From NCBI GenBank assembly GCA_947260045.1, contig CAMYOP010000082.1, positions 1-9,705 on the forward strand: a DNA stretch of 9,705 bases. The letters are read 5' to 3'. Source of the stretch: an uncultured Desulfobulbaceae bacterium (GTDB lineage: Bacteria; Desulfobacterota; Desulfobulbia; Desulfobulbales; Desulfobulbaceae). The notes under the pieces are model-generated. The model saw nothing but the letters and a program-made list of their open reading frames with translations. It did not search any database and was not told the origin of the DNA. Below are positions 1-7,500 of this stretch, one piece after another (position 1 is the stretch's first letter; the number at the start of each line of letters is the position of its first letter). Position numbers and translations under genes: made by a program.

Positions 1-483
1 GCCTATACAGAAAAATGGGTACAGGATTTACGAACAGGTGATCCGCTTGTATTTGAGAAGAAACTGACCTGGGCAGACAGAATCGGCAAAGGCTGCCAGG
101 CTGTCTCTGATATTGTTGGTAAAGTATGGCTCTATGTCATCGCCGGCATTGGAGTCGGCGCGCTTATCCATGGCTATGTCCCTGAAAGTTTTATGGCAAC
201 TATCATGGGGAAAGGTTCCTGGTGGTCAGTCCCGGCAGCTGTTTTAATGGGAATCCCCATGTATTCAAATGCAGCCGGAATTGTACCCGTGGTTGAAGCA
301 CTTTTAGGAAAAGGTGCAGCACTTGGCACCGTGCTCGCCTTTATGATGAGTGTGATTGCCCTGTCACTGCCGGAAATAGTGATATTACGCAAGGTCCTGC
401 AGATACGTTTACTGGTTATTTTCGTTGGAGTCGTGGGTACCGGTATTCTCTTTACGGGTTACCTGTTCAACCTGCTTATTTAA
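1..483 (+). CDS. ArsP/YraQ-type membrane permease (PF03773), C-terminal part, 5' truncated
   Basis: The reading frame is open from the first base of the window and ends at TAA 481-483, leaving 160 visible residues; the true start lies upstream. The visible part begins with a hydrophilic loop (about residues 1-38). It is followed by hydrophobic segments at about 42-60, 72-92, 98-122 and 136-158. The motif GIPMYSNAAGIVPV (about residues 79-92) and the following ALLGKGAALGTVLAFMM stretch are typical of the second half of PF03773 permeases. In these permeases a G(I/V)P.Y.N..G..P signature sits next to a helix ending in a conserved Leu-Pro-Glu, here SLPEIVILRKV. Known members include ArsP, which exports trivalent organoarsenicals, and uncharacterised YraQ-like permeases. 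The substrate cannot be read from this fragment. The gene converges on the histidine kinase gene. I am confident of the family and unsure of the substrate. Confidence 0.85.
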   Translation, partial: AYTEKWVQDLRTGDPLVFEKKLTWADRIGKGCQAVSDIVGKVWLYVIAGIGVGALIHGYVPESFMATIMGKGSWWSVPAAVLMGIPMYSNAAGIVPVVEALLGKGAALGTVLAFMMSVIALSLPEIVILRKVLQIRLLVIFVGVVGTGILFTGYLFNLLI

Positions 484-508
484 TATCGCTTGAGTTTACA
501 TATTATTT

Positions 509-597
509 GGGAGACAGAATAATTTTCGCTGAGAAGACGCGAAAAAAATTCGGTCCCCTTAGGCTTATAGCACAGACTCCGATCTGTCTCCCGGAGT
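509..597. other. Inverted-repeat-rich convergent intergenic region, possible bidirectional terminator
   Basis: The 146 bp between the permease and kinase stop codons hold three inverted repeats. A perfect 10-bp pair (gggagacaga at 509-518, tctgtctccc at 583-592) closes a 64-nt interior. Inside it is a hairpin with a 7-bp stem (ttttcgc 523-529, gcgaaaa 539-545) and a 9-nt loop. A third hairpin (actccg 576-581, cggagt 592-597) overlaps the right arm of the first, so these two are mutually exclusive. A T-run in minus-strand transcripts, at 542-550, follows the third hairpin at a distance. Because the two flanking genes converge here, termination in both directions is the simplest role. No textbook stem plus U-run is present, so the call is tentative. 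Confidence 0.4.
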
Positions 598-629
598 AAA
601 CTGAGCTTTAGTGGTAATCACATAAAAAA

Positions 630-3113
630 TTACGATTGTAAAACTTTATGAAGCTCTGTTGAAACGGTATTGATTCGAAATGGTTTTTTAATGGCACCGT
701 TAAAGCCATGCTTTTCATACTCAGACATAACAGGATCATCATAATAACCGCTGGCGACAATTATCCTTGCAGCGGGATCAATTTTCCTGATTTTTTCTTT
801 TATCTCCAGCCCCCCCATACCTCCAGGAATTGTCAGGTCTGTAATGATAAGGTCATAGGGAATCATATCATTTTGCAATAAAGAAAACGCCTTTTCACCA
901 GACTCAACATAGGTAGGGATGTAGCCTAATTCTTCAAGAAAACTTACCATGGTATCAGCGACATGGGGATCATCATCAATGACCAGTACTGTTCCGTTTC
1001 CGCGAATTAATTCTTCAATATCCTGGTCGGTATCTTTTCTCTTTTTATCTTCAGCCACTGGCAAATAAAAAGTTATGGTTGCCCCCTGGCCAGGCAGAGA
1101 CTTTATGGAAATGGTTCCCTTATGCTTTTTTATTACCGAATAACAAACAGCCAGGCCCAGGCCAGACCCACCTCTTTTAGTGGTGAAATAAGGATCAAAA
1201 ACCTGCTCTGCAATTTCAGGTGTAATGCCCTGTCCTTTATCATCCACAGTGATCTGGACATATTCTCCTGATGTCAGCTGCCTGTGCCCATCAACCATCT
1301 TGTTCACAGCCTCGATTCTAATCGTGCCGCCATCTGGCATTGCCTGGATTGCATTGATTACCAGGTTCTGAATAACCTGTTCAATCTGTTCGGAATCGAT
1401 ATTGACGAGCTTTAAATCTGGAGCAAAATTATAGATAATATTGCAATTTGATCCATGGAGAACAAAATCGCCACTGTCCCTGATTACCCGTTCAATGGAA
1501 TCGGCAGTTTGGACAGGTGTTCCACCTTTGGAAAAAGTCAATAGTTGCTGGGTAAGACTTTGAGCACGGAAACAGGCTTTTTCAGCTTTCTGTAAAATCG
1601 TATTTTGCTCTTTGGGATCTTTTGCCAGGCGACTGAGAGAAATACTGCCAACAATGGCAGTGAGCAGGTTGTTAAAGTCATGGGCAATACCTCCTGCCAA
1701 CAACTCAATTGATTCGAGACGGGAAATGCGAAGACGCTCTTCTTCAGCATGTTTTTTATCTGTAACATCTTGGAGTACACCGTCTATATAAATGATATCG
1801 TCATGCTTATCCCTCACTGTCCTCATAAAAAGGGATGCCTGGAAGAGATTGCCATCTCTCTTTTTAACCTGAAAATCGCCTTCCAGAATCCCCGTTTTTT
1901 CCTCTAATTTGGCTGTAATTTCCTGCCACTTTGAGTCGCGACGAAAGATATTTTTAATATTGGTTGCAGATATCTGATCAATTCCATCGTATTCAAGCAA
2001 GGAAAGCATTGCCTCATTCATATTCAGAATGGACCCGGACGAGTCCACCCGCATAATACCCACATTCAAATTATTAATAAGCCTTCTGTAATCCTCACTT
2101 AAAGCCTGCCTGGCACGCTGCTTATTGGAAAAAACAATTCCACCGATTAAAAACAAGATCAATAACAGTACAGCTATGACATTATCTCGAAAATTACGAT
2201 TTATCTTATCCTGAATAAGAGAATGGGGTTGTGATAATGAAAGCACCCAGGTTTCATTTAAGACCTGTATGGTTGAAACAGTCCGCTTTAACACTTCTCC
2301 ATACGGACTTTTGTACAGGGTCTGGACAAGCTCTCCAGTGCGAATCGATTCCTGAAAATCGTCAAAGGAATCTTTAGTATGGCAACGCAAACAAAATGTA
2401 TCCAGTGGAAATAATGATCCTTTTTCCATTTCTGGAAGATTTTTATGGGCAATATTAATGATGCTGTATATTTCTCCATCATTATCACTCAAGACGAAAT
2501 AGACAGGTTCTCCCTGGATATAATCGAGCTGTCTGTCGACATATATCTTCAGGTTCAGCTCACCGACAATATAGAATTGTTCATGTTCCTTTTCAGAATC
2601 AGCAAAAACCTGAACAAAGAGCAGGGTAGATGGTTTTCTTTCTTCAGAAAAAATACGTTCTGACAAAAATGATCTGGAACGATTTTCCTGGGCATCATTT
2701 TCATCAATATCAACAAATTCAAAGAGATTATTCATGCCAGGGAAAAAAGCGGTGGAAGAAGAAATCACCTTTCCCTGGATATCAGCAAGCATGAGCGAAT
2801 AAAAGCTGTCTTTATGAGTACTGGTAAAATTTTTCAGGAGTGATTCAATAGCTTTATGATCTGTCAAAATCGGTTTCACCATTTGGGCGATATGCTTTAA
2901 ATTCTGCTCAGACTTATTGACATGATCTCTTATAAGACTCTGTAAAAGATGGATATGATGTTGCTGCTCCTTTTCAAAGGTTGCATTGATGGTGGTCTCA
3001 AACTTGTTTTGAGAAAAAGCTATAAAGATGATGGCACAAACCACTACCACTAAACTGATTATCAGCCAGAAATATCCACTTAAGTCTCTTTGGGGTATAC
3101 CTTTAGGATTCAT
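630..3113 (-). CDS. Hybrid sensor histidine kinase with CxxCH (c-type haem) periplasmic sensor, PAS, HisKA, HATPase_c and receiver domains
   Basis: An 827-residue inner-membrane hybrid kinase. A first membrane helix (about 14-34) is followed by a periplasmic sensor (35-310). The sensor looks Cache/PAS-like, and CLRCH at 241-245 matches the CxxCH site for covalent haem c. A second membrane helix lies at 312-329. Next come a PAS domain (about 341-455) and a HisKA domain whose phosphoacceptor is H478 in GGIAHDFNN. The HATPase_c domain shows an N-box around N583-N587, DKGQG at 625-629 and GGSGLGL at 648-654. A C-terminal receiver (about 707-825) has acidic D713-D715, phosphoacceptor D759, S788 and K810. 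The protein would sense a periplasmic signal, autophosphorylate at H478 and pass the phosphate to D759. No HPt domain or output regulator is adjacent, so its partner is probably encoded elsewhere. An in-frame stop lies 15 nt upstream of the ATG, fixing 3113 as the first possible ATG start; the Shine-Dalgarno is weak (aaag). Domain calls are strong; haem binding is inferred from the motif. Confidence 0.93.
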   Translation of the reverse strand: MNPKGIPQRDLSGYFWLIISLVVVVCAIIFIAFSQNKFETTINATFEKEQQHHIHLLQSLIRDHVNKSEQNLKHIAQMVKPILTDHKAIESLLKNFTSTHKDSFYSLMLADIQGKVISSSTAFFPGMNNLFEFVDIDENDAQENRSRSFLSERIFSEERKPSTLLFVQVFADSEKEHEQFYIVGELNLKIYVDRQLDYIQGEPVYFVLSDNDGEIYSIINIAHKNLPEMEKGSLFPLDTFCLRCHTKDSFDDFQESIRTGELVQTLYKSPYGEVLKRTVSTIQVLNETWVLSLSQPHSLIQDKINRNFRDNVIAVLLLILFLIGGIVFSNKQRARQALSEDYRRLINNLNVGIMRVDSSGSILNMNEAMLSLLEYDGIDQISATNIKNIFRRDSKWQEITAKLEEKTGILEGDFQVKKRDGNLFQASLFMRTVRDKHDDIIYIDGVLQDVTDKKHAEEERLRISRLESIELLAGGIAHDFNNLLTAIVGSISLSRLAKDPKEQNTILQKAEKACFRAQSLTQQLLTFSKGGTPVQTADSIERVIRDSGDFVLHGSNCNIIYNFAPDLKLVNIDSEQIEQVIQNLVINAIQAMPDGGTIRIEAVNKMVDGHRQLTSGEYVQITVDDKGQGITPEIAEQVFDPYFTTKRGGSGLGLAVCYSVIKKHKGTISIKSLPGQGATITFYLPVAEDKKRKDTDQDIEELIRGNGTVLVIDDDPHVADTMVSFLEELGYIPTYVESGEKAFSLLQNDMIPYDLIITDLTIPGGMGGLEIKEKIRKIDPAARIIVASGYYDDPVMSEYEKHGFNGAIKKPFRINTVSTELHKVLQS

Positions 3114-3127
3114 ACTATCTTTAGTTT

Positions 3128-3133
3128 ATTATA
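3128..3133 (-). promoter_or_regulatory. Candidate -10 box (TATAAT) upstream of the kinase gene
   Basis: Read on the minus strand, a perfect TATAAT lies 14 nt before the kinase ATG, which would give a very short leader. No convincing -35 hexamer sits 16-18 bp upstream (the stretch around 3150-3156 reads about atacaa). The region is AT-rich, so chance occurrence is a real possibility. Confidence 0.3.
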
Positions 3134-3198
3134 CGAGTACTTCCATGTTATTGTATAAGGAGTAATATTTAACAAGGTATCAGGCTGAAATAATGACC

Positions 3199-3214
3199 TT
3201 TTACTCGAGTAAAA
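3199..3214. repeat. Perfect 16-bp palindrome, candidate operator in the divergent intergenic region
   Basis: The sequence ttttactcgagtaaaa is exactly self-complementary with no spacer. It lies about 85 bp upstream of the kinase start and about 190 bp upstream of the DUF389 start. A gapless palindrome suits a homodimeric DNA-binding protein better than an RNA hairpin. Its core actcgagt shares the actcg string with the sequence just upstream of the kinase TATAAT (minus strand). No second full copy was seen in the window, and no regulator is identified. Confidence 0.4.
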
Positions 3215-3312
3215 AAATAATATGAATTAACCATAGCACAAATAGAGTATTTATTAGAAAAACATGCTCATTTTTTCAAGAAATCAACCTCCACACACTA
3301 ATAATTTAAATA

Positions 3313-3318
3313 TATAAT
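3313..3318 (+). promoter_or_regulatory. Candidate -10 box (TATAAT) upstream of the DUF389 gene
   Basis: TATAAT occurs on the plus strand 88 bp before the DUF389 ATG. The expected -35 position (about 3290-3295) reads tccaca, a poor match to TTGACA. In AT-rich sequence this could be accidental or depend on an activator. Confidence 0.25.
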
Positions 3319-3406
3319 AAAGCTATATCTATCCTAATATGCTAACTATTTTCTCACAAAAACGAAAATACCAACAACAATTACCTCCTCAAAGAGTAAT
3401 TAAATT

Positions 3407-4414
3407 ATGGCTCTTCGCTTATTGGAAATAATATTGCCTGAGCAATACGGTGGCCAGGTGTCTGAATTGCTGATCCAAAACGAAGTCAATGATCACTGGT
3501 TTACTTGTGGGTGCGATTCCAAAGTCATTATTAAAATAATTTTACAGGCAGAAAAGACAGAACTCATAATGGATGCTCTTGAACGAAAGTATGGCCATTT
3601 GGAGGGTTTTCGTCTTGTGCTGCTCCCTCTGGAAGCTTCATTTCCTGCACCTCATGCAATAGAAAAAAAAGCTGAAGAGAATCAGGAAAACAACGAAAAA
3701 GAAAAGGTTCCAGCCAGGGTCAGTCGACAGGAACTCTATAACGAAATTTTTTTCAACTCCAAGCTCAACCGAAACTTTCTGATCATGGTGTTGCTCTCTA
3801 CCATTGTTGCTGCAGTTGGACTCCAGCGTGATAATGTAGCAATCATCATTGGAGCCATGGTTATAGCACCTCTTCTAGGTCCCAATGTAGCACTTTCGCT
3901 GGCCACCACCCTTGGAGACAGGGATCTTGGAATAAACGCCGTTAAAACAAATATAGCTGGCTTACTTCTCTCATTTGTAACAGCCATTGGCCTTGGTCTT
4001 ATGCTCACTGTTAATCCGTCGGGTGTTGAAATTTCCTCACGAACACTGGTTGGCTATGGTGATATAGTACTTGCCCTTGCCTCAGGAATTGCCGGTGCTC
4101 TTGCCTATACAAGCGGCACGGTATCAACACTCATTGGGGTAATGGTTGCTGTTGCTCTTGTACCACCCCTGGTCACCTCTGGCCTGCTCCTTGGCTCTGG
4201 TCATCTTGAAAAATCCTTAAACGCTCTGCTTCTGGTTGGAATCAATATGATATGCATCAATATCGCCGGCGTTGTCACTTTTCTCTTACAGGGAATCAGG
4301 CCAATGAGCTGGTGGGAGGCTGACAAGGCAAAAAAAGCCACCCGTAAAGCTATTATTATCTGGTCTGTCTTATTACTTATCCTCTTTGTCTTGATATATG
4401 TAAAAGCTGTATAG
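3407..4414 (+). CDS. DUF389 domain membrane protein (TIGR00341-type)
   Basis: A 335-residue inner-membrane protein. The soluble N-terminal part (1-80) looks like a small alpha/beta domain. A Glu/Lys-rich linker (about 85-110) leads to a membrane domain with segments near 122-138, 143-168, 182-201, 217-235, 238-261, 271-296 and 313-332. The DUF389 membrane core is recognisable from IIIGAMVIAPLLGPN at 146-160, the following LATTLGDRDLG, and GVMVAVALVPPLV at 244-256. Family members are widespread and lack an agreed function, so I assign none. The preceding codons contain an in-frame stop at 3401-3403, so 3407 is the first ATG available. The Shine-Dalgarno is weak (gag at 3394-3396). The next gene starts 125 bp downstream behind its own promoter, so the two may be only partly co-transcribed. 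CGC at 34-36 is a small cysteine pair of unknown meaning. Confidence 0.88.
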   Translation: MALRLLEIILPEQYGGQVSELLIQNEVNDHWFTCGCDSKVIIKIILQAEKTELIMDALERKYGHLEGFRLVLLPLEASFPAPHAIEKKAEENQENNEKEKVPARVSRQELYNEIFFNSKLNRNFLIMVLLSTIVAAVGLQRDNVAIIIGAMVIAPLLGPNVALSLATTLGDRDLGINAVKTNIAGLLLSFVTAIGLGLMLTVNPSGVEISSRTLVGYGDIVLALASGIAGALAYTSGTVSTLIGVMVAVALVPPLVTSGLLLGSGHLEKSLNALLLVGINMICINIAGVVTFLLQGIRPMSWWEADKAKKATRKAIIIWSVLLLILFVLIYVKAV

Positions 4415-4442
4415 GTGAGCAATTATATTTATAAGGGTTTCC

Positions 4443-4472
4443 TTGAATGTTTTGCTAATTTTTCCCTATAAT
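4443..4472 (+). promoter_or_regulatory. Sigma70-type promoter for the 1388-residue envelope protein gene
   Basis: TTGAAT (4443-4448) and a perfect TATAAT (4467-4472) are separated by 18 bp, placing the start of transcription near 4479 and leaving a leader of about 60 nt. This is the best promoter match in the window. It lies wholly in the gap after the DUF389 stop and allows separate expression of the downstream gene. Confidence 0.6.
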
Positions 4473-4539
4473 AAGGAACTGACACACCTGATTCTTTAAG
4501 AAAAACCCTATTCATTCTTACCAAATAGAGGGGCAGCCC

Positions 4540-7500
4540 ATGGGACGGACACCTTTTGCAATCCTGTTTCTCCTCCTTCTTTTTTTCTCTCCACCTGCGC
4601 TACTGGCTGAAAAAGAGCCATATATCCCCAAACAGCTCACCCCTTGGGTTGAATGGGTACTGCATGGACACGAAGATAAGCTTGCATGTGTCAATCATTA
4701 TAATAATAGCGGAAAACTCCAATGCAGCTGGCCAGGAATTTTGCGACTTGATGTTCGTGAGAAAAAGGCCTCCTTTAGCCAGACCTGGCACCTGTATAAA
4801 GACGGCTGGATTACCTTACCAGGCTCAAAAAAAACCTGGCCAGAACATGTACTGGTAAACAACAAACCTGCACTTATTGTAGGTCAGGCGAATATTCCAA
4901 AAATAAAAGTAGAAAAAGGTATATACACTGTCTCTGGTTCTTTTCAGTGGCAGAACTTACCTGAACATATTCAAATTTCCTCCCAGACTGGACTGGTCAG
5001 TCTTTCCCTGCATGGTAAAAAAATCGAATTTCCAAATCTTGACCAGCAGGGTCGTATATGGTTACAGGCCAAGTCAAAAAAAGCCAAAAAAATTGAGAAC
5101 AGGCTTAAAATTCAAAGTTTCAGACTCATTGATGATAAGATACCACCGCGTCTTGTTAACCACCTAAAACTTGACGTAGCCGGATATCCACGGGAAGTTG
5201 TCCTTGGTCCTGTCTTCTCTCCTGCTTCATTTATTCCTGTTTCCTTGAATTCGCCACTACCCACCCGTCTTGAAGCCGATGGCCGCCTGCGGATACAACT
5301 ACGCCCTGGGCAGTGGGATGTAAACCTTACAAGCCGTCATATTGGTCCCCTCAAGGAGCTTCGCTATCAAAAACCAGAGGATCAGCACTGGCCAGAGCAA
5401 GAAATATGGTCATTTAGAGCCCAAAACAATCTGCGAGTGGTCGAAATTCGTAATGTGTCAGCCATCGATCCTAAACAAACCAATATGCCGGAAAGTTGGC
5501 GTAATCTTCCTGCCTACAGGCTTTTAAATGATGAAACCTTACAATTAAAAGAGATAAAGCGAGGCGACCCAGTCCCAGCACCTGACCAACTTTCTCTGGA
5601 AAGGACCATGTGGCTCCGATTTGATGGTTCCGGCTATACAATCCAGGATATAATCAGCGGCAAAAAGAGTACAAACTGGCGCCTGGAAATTCAACCAGAT
5701 ATCATGCTTGGCAAAGTAGAGCTGGATGGAAAAGAACAGTTTATTACCAAACGAAAAGGAACAAATGATATAGGTATTGAGCTGCGCCAGGGAATTATTG
5801 CCTTAACAGCGGACAGTGAAATCAAAGGAAATATATCACAGCTGCCTGCTACCGGCTGGCGACATGATTTCCAAAAGGTAAAAACACGCCTCAACCTGCC
5901 TCCTGGCTACAGACTCATCAGTGCCGGTGGCATTGACCACATTTCCAATACCTGGATTAACAAATGGAGCCTGCTTGACATTTTCCTGGTACTTATCTTT
6001 ACCATTGCTGTATTGCGCCTTTTCTCCTGGCAATTTGCTCTGCTTGCACTCATAACCCTTACCCTGCTGTATCATGAACCCCAGGCACCCCGTTATATCT
6101 GGTTGGCATTGCTGATCGGCATCGCTCTTTTAAAACACCTGCCAGAAGGCAGATTCAAACAATTTGTCAAAATATATCAAATAGCCATGGCTCTTGGCCT
6201 TATCGCATTATGCATTCCTTTTATCATCCATCACCTGCGTGTTGGTATCTATCCCCAACTTGAAAAACCATACCATTCAATGTCCCGTATAACTCAGCAA
6301 ACTCTTACAGCCAAAGCTCCTATGGACTCAGGAAAGGTGATGAGAAAGGCACCCGCCATTGTGGGAGGGAGTATGGATATGGTCCTTGAAGAATCTGCCA
6401 AGATGAGCAAGATGAAAAATGAGGAATCGTATAGATCGAATTATTATGATCTACGCAGACAAAAGGTTGCCCAATATGACCCTAAGATGATCAAGCAGAC
6501 TGGACCTGGCTTACCAAACTGGCAATGGAATACTCTCTTCTTAAGCTGGACAGGACCAGTTCATCAGGATCAACGTATTACCCTTCTGTACCTTAATCCG
6601 ACAGCCAATCGTATACTGGCTTTCATCCGGGTCGGCCTACTGCTCATACTTGGCCTTGGTATCATTGGCATCAGATACCAGAAAGGTTCTGGCTTAGAGT
6701 TACCAAAACTAAAGCCTGAGTTTCGCTCCACATTCCTGTCAATGCTCTTGCCACTCTGTTTCTGTCTCCTGCTACTTTCCTCTCCTGTCAATGCTCAGGA
6801 TATCCCATCTCCTGACATGTTTGCTGAGTTGCAAAAAAGACTTTTACAGCAGGAAGACTGTTACCCGAACTGCGCAGATATTCCCTCAATGGAAATAGAC
6901 ATCACCGGTACAGATCTGCAGATTCACTTTCAGGTTAACGCCTTGGTTGATGCTGCCCTCCCCCTGCCAGGTAACAGCAAGCACTGGTTCCCAAATAAAG
7001 TCCAGTTAGACAAGAACGATTCGACCATCCTGTTCCGTGACCATCAAACTCTCTGGATGATGATTCCTGCAGGCTCTCATAGTGTCAAACTCCAAGGGCC
7101 TTTGCCAGGAACAGACACCGTACAATTACCTCTTCCCGTTTCCCCACGTCACCTGCAACTCCAGGAAAAGGGCTGGACATCCAATGGTCTCCACGCCGAT
7201 GGCACAGTTGCCAGACAAATTGTTTTTAAGCGAATCCAAAAAGAAACAGCAGGAAGCAGTCAAACCTTTTCATCTGGAGTCCTGCCGCCCTTTGCCTTAA
7301 TCGAAAGATCCTTATTGCTGGGTCTTGAGTGGAAAATTGAAACCCACGTTCGTCGGATTGGTCCAACAGGGTCAGCAATTCTCCTTGATGTCCCACTTTT
7401 ACCCGGTGAAAGCGTTGTTACAGAAAACATGCGAGTCAGCAATAACACACTTACAGTTGCCATGAACGCAGAAGAGACCTATTTTTCCTGGGAATCCATT

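Larger units (their letters stand above)
3114..3406. other. AT-rich divergent intergenic region between the kinase and DUF389 genes
   Basis: These 293 bp separate two divergently transcribed genes and must hold both promoters. I find no coding frame of note. Visible elements are the minus-strand TATAAT at 3128-3133, the 16-bp palindrome at 3199-3214 and a plus-strand TATAAT at 3313-3318. The base composition is clearly more AT-rich than the flanking genes, as is usual for promoter regions. Confidence 0.6.

Noticed and set aside
2445..2663. Plus-strand 72-codon frame inside the kinase gene
   Set aside because: It lies fully antisense to a long, clearly coding kinase domain and has no recognisable product.
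3506..3514. CGC cysteine pair in the DUF389 N-terminal domain as a metal site
   Set aside because: Two cysteines with no further ligands nearby are too little to claim metal binding.
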